Below, piece by piece: positions 36,875 to 46,131 of a stretch of 64,000 bases of DNA. The first letter of the stretch is position 1, and each line of letters begins with the position of its first letter. The DNA lies in assembly GCF_003470665.1 (NCBI RefSeq), contig NZ_QRJZ01000002.1, positions 114,901-178,900 of the forward strand, read 5' to 3'. The notes below the pieces were generated by a model. The model was not told the DNA's origin. It searched no databases and saw nothing but the letters and a program-made list of their open reading frames with translations. Position numbers and translations under genes: made by a program. The stretch is from Collinsella sp. AM17-1. Lineage in GTDB: Bacteria > Actinomycetota > Coriobacteriia > Coriobacteriales > Coriobacteriaceae.

Positions 36875-38002
36875 TTAACGTACGATGGTGGTGTCGGAAG
36901 TTAACGGAGCCTTGCCCAGCACCAGGATGTTCTCGGGCGTGCCGCGAAGCTCGGTGTTGGTGGGAACCACGTTGTTCTTGTCCAGAATGGCGTTCTCGAC
37001 GCGTGCGCCGCTCTTGATGATGCAGCTCTGGTTGAGGATCGAATTGGTCACCGAAGCGCCTTCCTCGACCACGACGCCGCGCGACAGGATCGAGTTGCGT
37101 ACGGTGCCCTTGATGATGCAGCCGGCCGAGATGATCGAGTTGCACGCGTGGCTGCCGGTCGCATAGCGCGAAGGCGGCACGTCGTGAGCCTTGGTCAGGA
37201 TCGGGCGCTCGGGATCAAAGAGCTGGTCGGCCACGGTCTGGTCGAGCAGGTCCATGCTACGGCGATACAGCGACTTTTCGCTAAACACGCCCACGACCTC
37301 GCCCTTGTACTCGTAGCTGCACACGTCGATGTTGCCAAAGTCGCCCTGGAGTGCCTCGAGCAGGTCCAGATAGTCGGCGGCCTGGTAGTGGTCGATGATC
37401 TCGAGGAGCGTCTCGCGGTTGACGATGCAGCAGTCCATGGAGGCGTTGTCGCCGTACGCGACGCCGGCGCTCACGCCCGTCAGGCGGCCGTTCTCGTTAA
37501 TCTCGAGTTTGGTCTCGTCTTCGACATTGCGCGTGGCCTTGCAGTACACCACGGTCATCTGGGCACCGGAGTTCTCGTGCGCCTCGATGATGGTGTTGAG
37601 GTCCATGTTAAAGATGATGTTGGTGCCCATCATCACGACATAGGGATTCTCCGAGCGCTGGAACAGCGTCTTGTTGGAGATGATGTCGCGCAGCAGGAAG
37701 CGCATGCCGCCCTTGGTGGTGCCATACGCGTTGCCGGGCACCATGAACAGGCCGCCCTTCTTGCGGTCCAGGCCCCAGTCCTTGCCCGAGCCCACGTGGT
37801 CGATCAGCGAGCGGTAGTTACCCGGCATGACGACACCGACGGTCTTGATACCGGCATTCATCATGTTGGACAGCGGAAAGTCGATCAGGCGGTAGCGGCC
37901 CAAAAACGGAACGGACGCGATGGGGCGATCCTTGAGCAGGACGCTGCCGTAGGTCGAAGAGTAGTTAGCGGTGATATAACCGATGGCCTTGCGATTGATC
38001 AT
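36875..38002 (-). CDS. glgD: GlgD, ADP-glucose pyrophosphorylase-like subunit
   Basis: In bacteria with both GlgC and GlgD, GlgD pairs with and modulates the catalytic subunit. I use ATG 38002 (MINRKAIGYITANY), four bases after glgC; an upstream ATG at 38041 would overlap glgC. The 375-residue protein has VPFLGRYRLIDFPLSNMMNAGI and a C-terminal left-handed beta-helix (NSIISAGCIIKGTVRNSILSR). The N-terminal nucleotide-binding GGxGxRL loop of GlgC is absent, replaced by ITANYSSTYGSVL, which is the family mark of a non-catalytic subunit. Confidence 0.92.
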   Translation of the reverse strand: MINRKAIGYITANYSSTYGSVLLKDRPIASVPFLGRYRLIDFPLSNMMNAGIKTVGVVMPGNYRSLIDHVGSGKDWGLDRKKGGLFMVPGNAYGTTKGGMRFLLRDIISNKTLFQRSENPYVVMMGTNIIFNMDLNTIIEAHENSGAQMTVVYCKATRNVEDETKLEINENGRLTGVSAGVAYGDNASMDCCIVNRETLLEIIDHYQAADYLDLLEALQGDFGNIDVCSYEYKGEVVGVFSEKSLYRRSMDLLDQTVADQLFDPERPILTKAHDVPPSRYATGSHACNSIISAGCIIKGTVRNSILSRGVVVEEGASVTNSILNQSCIIKSGARVENAILDKNNVVPTNTELRGTPENILVLGKAPLTSDTTIVR

Positions 38003-38006
38003 CGGA

Positions 38007-39155
38007 TCATTCCCCCTTCCCGATAACGACGTCATTTCCAACGACGGCCGTATCCTTGGTGGTATCGACAGAGCCGAGCTTCACGCCCTCTTCGACCGTG
38101 GAGTTCTCGCCCAAAATAGCGCGGCAGATGTGCGCGCCGCTCTTAACGTGCGCACCCGGCAGCAGCACGGAGTCCTCGACCACGGCGCGCTCTTCGATGA
38201 TGACATCGGTCGAAAGGATCGAGTGGCGAGCGGTGCCGTAGATCTTGCACCCGTTGGAGACCAGGCAGTCGTCCAGGCGGCCGTCCGGTCCAATGTAGTG
38301 CGGCGGACGCGTGGTGATGTTGGACATGATGGGGAAGTTCTTGTCAAACAGGTCGAACTCGGGGTTGTTGCCCAGCAGGTCCATCGAGGTCTCGTGGAAG
38401 CTGGCGATGGTGCCGACGTCCTTCCAAAAGCCGTGGAACTCGTAGCTGTACAGGCGCTTGCCCTCGCCGAGCAGCTTGGGGATGATGTCCTTGCCAAAGT
38501 CGTGGCTCGAGCGCTGGTCCAGAGCGTCCTCCTCGAGCGCCTCGATCAGCACGTCGGCCGAGAAGATGTAGATGCCCATGGACGCGAGGTTCGAATCGGG
38601 CTTATCGGGCTTCTCGGTGAACTTGGTGATGCGGCCGTCCTCGGGGTCGGTGGTCAGGATGCCAAAGCGGCTGGCCTCCTCCCAAGGCACGGGCATAACG
38701 CTCACCGTGAGGTCGGCGTTGTTCTCAATGTGCGTCTTGAGCATCTTACGGTAGTCCATGCGATACAGGTGATCGCCAGACAGAATCAGGACGTACTTGG
38801 GGTCGTTGGCCTTGATGTAATCCAGGTTCTGCGTAATGGCGTCGGCCGTGCCCGCATACCAGGCACCGCCGGTCTGCGTCTCGTACGGCGGCAGGATCGA
38901 CACGCCGCCGTCGCGGCTGTCCAGATCCCACGCCTCGCCAGAGCCCACGTAGGCATGCAGCAGGTAGGGGCGATACTGCGTCAGAACGCCCACCGTGTCG
39001 ATGCCCGAGTTGGAGCAGTTGGAGAGCGAGAAGTCGATAATGCGGAACTTACCACCAAAGCTAACCGCTGGCTTAGCGATCTTTTGGGTGAGTGCCCCCA
39101 ATCGGCTGCCCTGTCCTCCTGCGAGGAGCATCGCGATGCATTCTTTCTTACTCAT
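38007..39155 (-). CDS. glgC: Glucose-1-phosphate adenylyltransferase
   Basis: GlgC makes ADP-glucose, the committed step of glycogen synthesis. The 382-residue protein has the nucleotide loop [14 protein letters not shown], the substrate motif [19 protein letters not shown] and [20 protein letters not shown] carries the metal aspartate. The beta-helix domain occupies the last 100 residues. GAAGGAGAAA lies just upstream. It is followed at once by glgD, so a hetero-oligomer is likely. Confidence 0.96.
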   Translation of the reverse strand: MSKKECIAMLLAGGQGSRLGALTQKIAKPAVSFGGKFRIIDFSLSNCSNSGIDTVGVLTQYRPYLLHAYVGSGEAWDLDSRDGGVSILPPYETQTGGAWYAGTADAITQNLDYIKANDPKYVLILSGDHLYRMDYRKMLKTHIENNADLTVSVMPVPWEEASRFGILTTDPEDGRITKFTEKPDKPDSNLASMGIYIFSADVLIEALEEDALDQRSSHDFGKDIIPKLLGEGKRLYSYEFHGFWKDVGTIASFHETSMDLLGNNPEFDLFDKNFPIMSNITTRPPHYIGPDGRLDDCLVSNGCKIYGTARHSILSTDVIIEERAVVEDSVLLPGAHVKSGAHICRAILGENSTVEEGVKLGSVDTTKDTAVVGNDVVIGKGE

Positions 39156-39263
39156 CGATTTCTCCTTCTGTCATCGATGTTCCTAAACCCATTAGCGACG
39201 GGCGCGGCGCAACGTCACGCCCGTCGAGTAATGCCGTGCTGGCATAGGGGAGCTCGCGCGCCT

Positions 39264-41690
39264 TTACGCGTGCCAGATCTCGTCGCGGTACTCGCGAATG
39301 GTGCGGTCGCTCGAGAACCAGCCGCTCGAAGCGGTGTTGAGCAGGGCCTTGCGGTTCCAGGTCTCCTGGTCGCCGTAGCTGTTCGTGAGCTTCTCCCAGG
39401 CGTCGACGTAGCTGCGGAAGTCGGCCATAACCAGGTCGGGGTCGTTGTTGTTCATGAGCTCGTTGTAGATGCTCTCGAAGTTGCCCGAAAGACCCGCAAA
39501 GGTGTTGTCCTTGAGCTCGTCCATCACGCGGCCAAGACGCTCGCGGTCGCCGTTGAGGGTATCCCACGCAAAGTAGCTGTTCGATGCCCAGAGCTGCTCG
39601 ACCTCGGGAGCGGTCAGGCCAAAGATGGCCTCGTTCTCGCGACCGGCCAGGTCGGCGATCTCGATGTTGGCGCCGTCGAGGGTGCCCAGCGTAATGGCGC
39701 CGTTCATCATGAGCTTCATGTTGGACGTGCCCGAGGCCTCCTTGCCGGCGGTGGAGATCTGCTCCGAGATCTCGGCGGCAGGGTAGATGAGCTGGGCGTT
39801 GCTCACGCGGAAGTTGGGGATAAAGCAGACCTTCATGACCTCGTTGACACGCGGGTCGTTATTGATGACGTCGGCCACGGAGTTAATCAGGCGGATGGTC
39901 TCCTTGGCAAAGGTGTAGCTCGAGGCAGCCTTGCCGCTAAAGATGAAGGTCGTCGGCGTCACGTGGAAGTTGGGATCCGCGATGCGACGGTTGTAGATGT
40001 CCATCACCTTCATGATGTTCATGAGCTGGCGCTTATAGGCATGGAAGCGCTTCACCTGGACATCGAAGACGGTGTTGGGGTCAATAACCAAGCCGGTCTC
40101 GGCCTTAACGTAGGCGGCCAGACGCTCCTTGTTGGCGCGCTTGGAGGCACCCACGGCCTTCAGGAACTCGGTGTCGTCCTTAAACTCCTTGAGCTTCTCC
40201 AGCTCAAAGGCGTCCTTAAGCCAGCCATCGCCAATGGCCTCGGTCACGAGCTTGGCATAGGTGGGGTTGGCCTCGGCAAAGAAGCGACGGTGCGAGATGC
40301 CGTTGGTCTTGTTGTTGAATTTCTCGGGCGTCAGGGCATAGAAGTCCTTGAGCACGATGTTCTTGATGATGTCGGAGTGGATCTTGGCCACGCCGTTGAC
40401 GCTGTGGCTGCAGATCACGGACAGGTTGGCCATGCGAATCTCGCCGTCCCACAGAATGGCGGTCTGGCGCAGACGCTCCTGCCAGCCCTCCTGCGTGGTG
40501 TCGAACGACTCGTGCCAACGACGGCTGATCTCGTCGATGATCTGGTACACGCGGGGGAGGAGCTTGGAGAACGTGCCGATGGGCCACTTCTCCAGAGCCT
40601 CGGGCAGGATGGTGTGGTTGGTGTAGCTCACGACCTGCGTCACGATGTTCCAGGCGTCATCCCACTCGAGCTTCTTCTCGTCGATGAGGATGCGCATGAG
40701 CTCGGGGCCGCACATGGCGGGGTGCGTGTCGTTGGTATGGATGGCCACAAACTGCGGCAGCAGCTCCCAGTTCTCGCCGTGCTCCTTCTCAAAGGTGTCG
40801 AGCAGGCTGTAGATGCCGGCCGAAACAAACAGGTACTCCTGCTTCAGGCGCAGCAGACGACCGTGCTCGCCGGCGTCGTTGGGGTAGAGGATGGCGCTGA
40901 TGGCCTCGGCCTCGGCGCGCTCGGCATCGGCCAGGGCGTAGTCACCGCGGTTGAAGGCCTCCAGATCGAAGTGCTCCTCGACCGGCTCAGCGGCCCAGAC
41001 GCGCAGCTTGTTGACGGTCTCGCCGGCATAGCCCACCACGGGGATGTCATAAGGGACGGCCAGGATGTCCTGCGTGTCCACCGTGCGGTAGAACGTGCGG
41101 CCGTTCTCCTCAAAGCCCTCAACACGGCCACCAAACTTGATGGTCACGGCCTTGTCCTGACGGCGGACCTCCCAGGGATAGCCGTGGGTGAGCCACTCGT
41201 CGGTGGCCTCGACCTGGCTGCCGTTAACGATTTCCTGTTTAAACAGGCCGTAGCGGTAGCGCATGCCGTTGCCGTAGCCGGCAATGCCCTCGGCTGCCAT
41301 GGAATCCAGGAAGCACGCGGCCAGACGGCCCAGGCCACCGTTGCCCAGCGCCGGATCGGGCTCCTGGTTCTCGATGACGGACAGGTCAAAGCCCATGTCG
41401 TCGAGCGCCTCGGCGACCATGTCGCGCACGCCAAAGTTGAGCAGATAGTTGTCGAGCAGGCGACCGATCAAAAACTCGATCGAGAAGTAGTACACGCGCT
41501 TCTTGCCCTCGGCGGTGGCACGGGCGTCGCTCTTGGTGGCAACGGTGCGGGCCTTCTCGGCTACGAGCTTGGCCAGGGCGTTAAAGCGGTCGAGGTCGCT
41601 GGCGGCCTCGATGCTCTTGCCGCTGATGCTCATGACGGCATCACGATAGAGCTCGGTAAACTCTTGCTTGTTGTCGAAGATCTTATTCAT
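39264..41690 (-). CDS. glgP: Glycogen/starch phosphorylase
   Basis: GlgP releases glucose-1-phosphate from glycogen ends. The 808-residue protein has DPALGNGGLGRLAACFLDS in the N-terminal half, VAIHTNDTHPAM and NGISHRRF in the middle. The PLP-binding lysine is in EASGTSNMKLMMNGA. The whole is normal in length for the family. AAAGGAACG precedes the ATG. It is located between glgB and glgC on the same strand. Confidence 0.96.
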   Translation of the reverse strand: MNKIFDNKQEFTELYRDAVMSISGKSIEAASDLDRFNALAKLVAEKARTVATKSDARATAEGKKRVYYFSIEFLIGRLLDNYLLNFGVRDMVAEALDDMGFDLSVIENQEPDPALGNGGLGRLAACFLDSMAAEGIAGYGNGMRYRYGLFKQEIVNGSQVEATDEWLTHGYPWEVRRQDKAVTIKFGGRVEGFEENGRTFYRTVDTQDILAVPYDIPVVGYAGETVNKLRVWAAEPVEEHFDLEAFNRGDYALADAERAEAEAISAILYPNDAGEHGRLLRLKQEYLFVSAGIYSLLDTFEKEHGENWELLPQFVAIHTNDTHPAMCGPELMRILIDEKKLEWDDAWNIVTQVVSYTNHTILPEALEKWPIGTFSKLLPRVYQIIDEISRRWHESFDTTQEGWQERLRQTAILWDGEIRMANLSVICSHSVNGVAKIHSDIIKNIVLKDFYALTPEKFNNKTNGISHRRFFAEANPTYAKLVTEAIGDGWLKDAFELEKLKEFKDDTEFLKAVGASKRANKERLAAYVKAETGLVIDPNTVFDVQVKRFHAYKRQLMNIMKVMDIYNRRIADPNFHVTPTTFIFSGKAASSYTFAKETIRLINSVADVINNDPRVNEVMKVCFIPNFRVSNAQLIYPAAEISEQISTAGKEASGTSNMKLMMNGAITLGTLDGANIEIADLAGRENEAIFGLTAPEVEQLWASNSYFAWDTLNGDRERLGRVMDELKDNTFAGLSGNFESIYNELMNNNDPDLVMADFRSYVDAWEKLTNSYGDQETWNRKALLNTASSGWFSSDRTIREYRDEIWHA

Positions 41691-41784
41691 ACGTTCCTTT
41701 CCCCCGGGGATGTTTCTCCCGGAACGGTTATGACATGTATCCTACGCCCCTGCGGGACGGGTAATTACAGTGGTAACGCCTTTG

Positions 41785-44052
41785 TTACGCTTTCTTGGCA
41801 GGAGCCTTAACAGCAGCTGCCTTGGCCTTGGGAGCAGCCTTTTTGGCGGTTACCTTCTTGGTCGTGGCGGGCTTGGCAGCCTTGCCAGCCTTAGCGGCGG
41901 TCTTGGTTGCCTTGGCCTTAACCGGAGCCTTCTTCGCAGCCGCGGGCTTGGGCTTCACCGAGGACGTGCGCTTGCGCGTCGCCTTCTTGGGCTCCTCGAC
42001 CACGGGTGGTTTGTAGCTGCTGGGACCGCGGCGCTTAAGCACCACGCCTGCCAGGCCGGGTACCTTAATCTCAATGGAGTCCATCTGCCCGTTCCAGGGA
42101 TAGGGCTCACTCGAGCAGGTGTAGGGTTCCTCGCCGGCGTATCCGCTGCCGCCAAACTCGGGACGGTCGGAATCAAAGATGACCTCCCAGTCACCCTCGC
42201 GCGGCACGCCCACACGGAAGCTCTCGTAGCTCGCCGGGTCAAAGTTGATCAGGATCACCAGGTCGTCGTTGACGTCCTCGCCCTGACGCACAAAGCTCAC
42301 GATGGACTGCTTGGAGTTATCCGCGTCGATCCAGGTAAAGCCGTCGTCGGTGTAGCCGCGCTCATACAGGGCGGGCTCGGCGGTGTACAGGTGGTTGAGC
42401 GCCTTGATGAACGCCTGATGATGACGGTGGGTCTCGTACTCCTCGGTCAGGAACCACTGGATGGACTCGTAGTATCGCCACTCAATAAACTGGCCGATCT
42501 CGTTGCCCATAAAGTTGAGCTTGGCACCGGGGTGCGTCATCTGGTAGAAGGCCAGCGTGCGCAGACCGGCAAACTGGCGCCACCAGTCGCCCGGCATGCG
42601 GCCGATGAGCGAGCACTTGCCGTGAACGACCTCGTCATGGCTCAGCGGGCAGATAAAGTTCTCGGTAAAGGCATACATAATGGAGAACGTGAGCAGCCCG
42701 TGGTTGCCGGGGCGCCACGGAAAATCGGTCTGCATGTAGTGCAGGGTGTCGTTCATCCAGCCCATGTCCCACTTGTAGTGGAATCCCAGGCCGCCGTCCT
42801 GCGGCGGGTAGGTCACGAGCGGCCACGCGGTGGACTCCTCGGCCATCATCATCACGTCAGGGAAGTGGGCCTCAACAGCGCAGTTGACCTGGCGGATAAA
42901 CGCGCTGGCGTCCAGGTCCTCCTCGGTACCGTACTTGTTGAACTTCTTTTGGCCCGGATCGTCGATGCCAAAGTTGAGGTACAGCATGCTGGACACGCCG
43001 TCCATGCGAATGCCGTCAACATGGAAGTTCTCGAGCCAATACAGCACGTTGGAGACCAGGAAGGAGCGGACCTCGCCACGGGCGAAGTCGAACTTGTGCG
43101 TGCCCCAGTTAGGGTGAATCTCGTGCTCAAACAGCATGTGGCCGTTAAAGGTGGCAAGGCCGTGGGAGTCTGCGCAAAAACCGCCGGGCACCCAGTCCAT
43201 GATCACGCCGATGCCAGACTCGTGGCACGCATCGATAAAGTGCATGAGCTGCTGTGGGTTGCCGTAGCGCGACGTGGCGGCATAGTAGCCGGTCGTCTGG
43301 TAGCCCCAGGAGCCATCGAAGGGATGCTCCATGAGCGGCATGACCTCGATATGCGTATAGCCCATGTCGCGCACGTAGTCCACGAGCTCCACCGACAGTT
43401 CGTCGTAGGTGTAAAACTCGCCGCGCTGCGCGGGGAAGGGGTCCATGGGACCGGGGTAGTTGCCGTACTCGTCCGGCTCGCCCTGCGGCGCATCGCCGTG
43501 GCGCTTCCACGAGCCAATATGCACCTCGTAGATGTTAAGGGGCTGTGACATGTGGTTGTGGCCGGCACGGCGCTTGAGCCATGCGGCGTCGTTCCACTTG
43601 TAGCCATCGAGGGTCCACAGCACGCTGGCGGTACCCGGAGGGCACTCGGCCTTAAAGGCATACGGATCGGCCTTATAGAGCTTTTCGCCCTCGTTGGTCT
43701 CGATGAGATACTTATAGAGCTGACCTTGTTCTGCGCCAGGAATAAAGCCTTCCCAAATAGCGCTCGTATGCACGGGCACCAGCGGGTTGGCTTGCTCATC
43801 CCAGTCGTTAAATTCGCCAATGACATGCACGCTCTTTACATCGGGCGCCCAAACGCAAAAGCGCCAGCCGCGCGTACGGTTCTGCGTGTCGGGGTGCGCG
43901 CCCATCTTTTCCCAGCTGCGCTCCCACGTGCCGATGCCAAATAGATAGACATCGTCCTTGGTGAGCTCCGGTGCGTGCGGGGCGGCTTTACGGGTTGCGG
44001 GCTTTTTAGCCGTTGGCTTTAGCTTTGTATCGCTCACGTTTGATCCCATCAT
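41785..44052 (-). CDS. glgB: 1,4-alpha-glucan branching enzyme with basic tails at both ends
   Basis: GlgB puts alpha-1,6 branches into glycogen. The start is uncertain: ATG 44052 or 44049 lack a good ribosome site, and GTG 44037 (MSDTKLKP) has only GGGA upstream. The core has a CBM48-like N-domain (WRFCVWAPDVKSVHVIGEFNDW). The GH13 catalytic residues are in IRMDGVSSMLY, MMAEESTAWP and PLSHDEVVHGK. After VLKRRGPSSYKPPV there is an 80-residue Lys/Ala/Pro tail with repeats like KAAPKAKAAAVKAPAKKA. A short N-terminal version (KPTAKKPATRKAAPH) precedes the core. GlgA in this operon carries a similar tail. Confidence 0.93.
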   Translation of the reverse strand: MMGSNVSDTKLKPTAKKPATRKAAPHAPELTKDDVYLFGIGTWERSWEKMGAHPDTQNRTRGWRFCVWAPDVKSVHVIGEFNDWDEQANPLVPVHTSAIWEGFIPGAEQGQLYKYLIETNEGEKLYKADPYAFKAECPPGTASVLWTLDGYKWNDAAWLKRRAGHNHMSQPLNIYEVHIGSWKRHGDAPQGEPDEYGNYPGPMDPFPAQRGEFYTYDELSVELVDYVRDMGYTHIEVMPLMEHPFDGSWGYQTTGYYAATSRYGNPQQLMHFIDACHESGIGVIMDWVPGGFCADSHGLATFNGHMLFEHEIHPNWGTHKFDFARGEVRSFLVSNVLYWLENFHVDGIRMDGVSSMLYLNFGIDDPGQKKFNKYGTEEDLDASAFIRQVNCAVEAHFPDVMMMAEESTAWPLVTYPPQDGGLGFHYKWDMGWMNDTLHYMQTDFPWRPGNHGLLTFSIMYAFTENFICPLSHDEVVHGKCSLIGRMPGDWWRQFAGLRTLAFYQMTHPGAKLNFMGNEIGQFIEWRYYESIQWFLTEEYETHRHHQAFIKALNHLYTAEPALYERGYTDDGFTWIDADNSKQSIVSFVRQGEDVNDDLVILINFDPASYESFRVGVPREGDWEVIFDSDRPEFGGSGYAGEEPYTCSSEPYPWNGQMDSIEIKVPGLAGVVLKRRGPSSYKPPVVEEPKKATRKRTSSVKPKPAAAKKAPVKAKATKTAAKAGKAAKPATTKKVTAKKAAPKAKAAAVKAPAKKA

Positions 44053-44274
44053 GACGCGGCAGCGTGTTGCCTTGGTGACTAGATGCGAAAGGTCCAAGGC
44101 TGCACGAATCGAAGGGACGGCGATAGTTCTATGATTCGTTCCACCTCGCGTGCTCGGTGGAACTTTCGGCAGAAACTACGATAACACCTGTACGTTACTT
44201 TTATGAAGGAAAGTGGTTTTTGGGCGGCGTTTAATCGGTAAGCGCCATGTTTAGACCACTGGCAGAATTGCGAT

Positions 44275-44298
44275 GGTAAAACTCTTGACAGTTTTACC
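44275..44298. promoter_or_regulatory. Inverted repeat GGTAAAAC-N8-GTTTTACC
   Basis: The half sites GGTAAAAC (44275-44282) and GTTTTACC (44291-44298) match those of the 16-bp site 32 bases downstream, but with an 8-base spacer that contains TTGACA. It lies in the 331-base gap between the divergent glgB and HAD phosphatase genes. It is likely a second, spaced operator, or overlaps a promoter -35 box. Confidence 0.5.
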
Positions 44299-44329
44299 AA
44301 TAAGGGTTTTTTGATTGTTGGTTTGACGT

Positions 44330-44345
44330 TTGGTAAAACGTTTTT
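44330..44345. promoter_or_regulatory. Probable LacI-type operator between glgB and the HAD phosphatase gene
   Basis: TTGGTAAAACGTTTTT is identical to the site upstream of the amylase-malQ gene in reverse orientation. It is 38 bases upstream of the HAD phosphatase start and about 280 bases upstream of glgB. A maltose- or glycogen-responsive LacI-family regulator is the natural candidate, but no regulator gene is in the window. Confidence 0.6.
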
Positions 44346-44383
44346 AGCAGGTTGTTTACCATTTGACATCGAAAGGTTCGTTT

Positions 44384-45073
44384 ATGTCCCAGACCGCCGC
44401 TCCCAATGTCGCTTTTATTTTCGATTGCGACGGCTCGCTGGTTAATAGCACCCCCGTTTGGGCCTATGCCCAGCCCGAGTTATTGCACCGCCACGGAGTT
44501 GACGTGACGGTCGACGATTTTGCCCAGTTTGAGCATTTGTCGCTCGAGGATGAGTGCCAGGCCTACCACGACACGTGGGGCATTGGCGAGAATGGCGAGG
44601 AGCTGTATCGCGAGCTGAGCGACATTCTGATTGATGGCTACTCCAAGGTGCCGCCGCGCGAGGGGCTCCTGGCATTTTTGGAGCAGGCGAAGGCGGCGGG
44701 CATTTCCATGTGCGTTGCCACGTCTACGCCGGCCGAGCTGGTGCAGCCCGCGCTCGCTGATGCCGGACTCGACGCTTACATGGAGTTTGTTACCACGACA
44801 GGCGAGGCAGGACGCTCCAAACAGTTCCCCGATGTGTACGAGCTGGCGCTGCGCCGCCTGGAGGAGCATCATGGGCATAAGTTTGAGCGCGCTTGGGTGT
44901 TTGAGGACGCGGTTTTTGGCCTTAAGAGCTCTGGGGCCGCCGGCTTTAAGCGTGTGGGTATTTATGACCCGCACGGCCGCATGAAGCGCGACAACGTGCG
45001 CGCCAACTGCGATATCTTTATCGACAGCTACGAGGAGCTGGATTTGGCTCGCGTGCTTTCGTTTGAAGGATAG
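44384..45073 (+). CDS. HAD-family phosphatase, beta-phosphoglucomutase-like
   Basis: The 229-residue protein is a HAD hydrolase with motif I FDCDGSLVNS (nucleophile and acid/base aspartates), motif II CVATSTPAE, motif III lysine in GRSKQFPDVYELAL and motif IV VFEDAVFGLKSSGAAGF. The cap resembles that of beta-phosphoglucomutase and sugar phosphatases. The start ATG at 44384 follows GAAAGG. The operator-like sites upstream suggest joint control with glgB, so a sugar-phosphate substrate fits, but this is inference. Confidence 0.88.
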   Translation: MSQTAAPNVAFIFDCDGSLVNSTPVWAYAQPELLHRHGVDVTVDDFAQFEHLSLEDECQAYHDTWGIGENGEELYRELSDILIDGYSKVPPREGLLAFLEQAKAAGISMCVATSTPAELVQPALADAGLDAYMEFVTTTGEAGRSKQFPDVYELALRRLEEHHGHKFERAWVFEDAVFGLKSSGAAGFKRVGIYDPHGRMKRDNVRANCDIFIDSYEELDLARVLSFEG

Positions 45074-45082
45074 GCGAGGTTT

Positions 45083-45724
45083 GTGGCTTGCAAAGTACTA
45101 GTAGTCTGTGGCTCGCCCGTGTTGGCGAGCGCGGATCTGTTGCGTAGGTTAGCAGGGGAGTGCGATCACGTTGTCGCCGTGGACCGCGGACTCGACGCGC
45201 TGCTGGGCGCGGGACTGAGCTGCGACGTATATGTGGGGGATGCCGATACGGTGAGCGATGCCGGTCGCGCACTGATCGATGCTGCCACCGACTTTGAAGT
45301 TGAGCGCCACGACCCCTACAAGGACTATACCGATCTGGCGCTGGCGCTCGATTCCGTCCGCCGTCGTTGGCCGGGTGCCGAAGTGGTTGCGACCTGCGCC
45401 ACCGGCGGCCGCCCGGATATGGCCCTGTCCGTACTGGGCTTGCTCGCAGACTACGAGGATGCTCCTGTCTGGATTGCCGAGGACGAGACCACGACCCGCA
45501 TCCTTCACGCAGGCGAATCGTGGACCATTGAAGGCGCCGAAGGCAAGACGTTTTCCATCATCGCCATTGCCCCTGGGACGGTTGTAAGCGAGCATGGCCT
45601 AGAGTGGGAACTCGATCACAGCCCTCTGAGCCTGTTAGCCGACACCGGCATCAGCAACGTCGTCAGGTCAACAGCCACGATCCAAGTCCACAGCGGAACC
45701 GCCATCGCTTACCTCTACAAGTAA
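45083..45724 (+). CDS. Thiamine pyrophosphokinase
   Basis: The enzyme turns thiamine into thiamine diphosphate with ATP. The 213-residue protein begins at GTG 45083, ten bases after the HAD stop, with GCGAGG just upstream. Family motifs are VVAVDRGLDALLGAG, VGDADTVSD (usual GDFDS), DPYKDYTDLALAL and CATGGRPDMALSVLGLL. The last has Asp where the common form has His. The C-terminal beta domain is present. It may be co-transcribed with the HAD gene. Confidence 0.88.
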   Translation: MACKVLVVCGSPVLASADLLRRLAGECDHVVAVDRGLDALLGAGLSCDVYVGDADTVSDAGRALIDAATDFEVERHDPYKDYTDLALALDSVRRRWPGAEVVATCATGGRPDMALSVLGLLADYEDAPVWIAEDETTTRILHAGESWTIEGAEGKTFSIIAIAPGTVVSEHGLEWELDHSPLSLLADTGISNVVRSTATIQVHSGTAIAYLYK

Positions 45725-45804
45725 GGGTTATCGCATCAGGGCTTTATCGGGACGGCAGGCGAGTAGGAAAACCCGTAAGTGATGGATACAACCAAAATTC
45801 CCTC

Positions 45805-45833
45805 TTGCATCAAGTAAAACATTCCCCTATAGT
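45805..45833 (+). promoter_or_regulatory. Promoter of tRNA-Ala
   Basis: TTGCAT (45805-45810) and TATAGT (45828-45833) are spaced by exactly 17 bases, placing the start point a few bases before the tRNA. The second tRNA-Ala copy has the same two boxes and the same spacing. Confidence 0.75.
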
Positions 45834-45846
45834 ATCTCCTCGTCAC

Positions 45847-45922
45847 GGGGGCGTAGCTCAGCTGGGAGAGCGCTTGACTGGCAGTCAAGAGGTCAGGGGT
45901 TCGATCCCCCTCGTCTCCACCA
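45847..45922 (+). tRNA. tRNA-Ala (GGC anticodon), CCA encoded
   Basis: The cloverleaf is complete: acceptor GGGGGCG/CGTCTCC with G-U pairs, anticodon stem CTTGA/TCAAG with loop CTGGCAG, T-arm GGTTCGATCC. CCA is encoded at 45920-45922. An identical tRNA body recurs at 63,170. Confidence 0.97.
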
Positions 45923-45932
45923 TCGTGAATGC

Positions 45933-45960
45933 AAGGTCACTCTATTGGGTGGCCTTTTTT
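45933..45960 (+). terminator. Terminator after tRNA-Ala
   Basis: AAGGTCAC and GTGGCCTT pair with one G-U, followed by a T run. It ends the tRNA transcript ten bases after CCA. Confidence 0.85.
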
Positions 45961-45975
45961 ATTTACATACGATAT

Positions 45976-46122
45976 TTAGTGGCCTGAACTGCATTTTTGC
46001 AAATGGCCCGTCATGTCATTGCGGGTGAAGCTACCGCGCGGCATAAACTCGTAGGGCACGCCAAGCGCGTCGCCCACGGCCATGCCGTAAACGCAATCCC
46101 TCACCGTCCGCGGTAAACCCAT
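45976..46122 (-). pseudogene. N-terminal fragment of an ADP-ribosylglycohydrolase
   Basis: On the minus strand an ATG at 46122 opens a 48-codon frame containing VRDCVYGMAVGDALGVPYEF, the hallmark N-terminus of ADP-ribosylglycohydrolases, then MPRGSFTRNDMTGH. After that the sequence no longer resembles the family, and the roughly 200 further residues with the metal-binding aspartates are missing. It starts nine bases after the GIY-YIG gene, so both were probably one operon. The truncation falls about 80 bases from the tRNA-Ala gene. Confidence 0.75.
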
Positions 46123-46131
46123 GGCACACAC

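Noticed and set aside
37983..41810. Very long open frame (1,275 codons) on the plus strand opposite glgC and glgP
   Set aside because: It is the antisense shadow of GC-rich coding sequence; the minus strand encodes complete GlgD, GlgC and GlgP with all motifs, and the plus-strand product has no recognisable domain or ribosome site.
44079..44369. 96-codon minus-strand frame in the glgB upstream gap
   Set aside because: It runs through the operator sites and promoter region, has no ribosome site and no motif.
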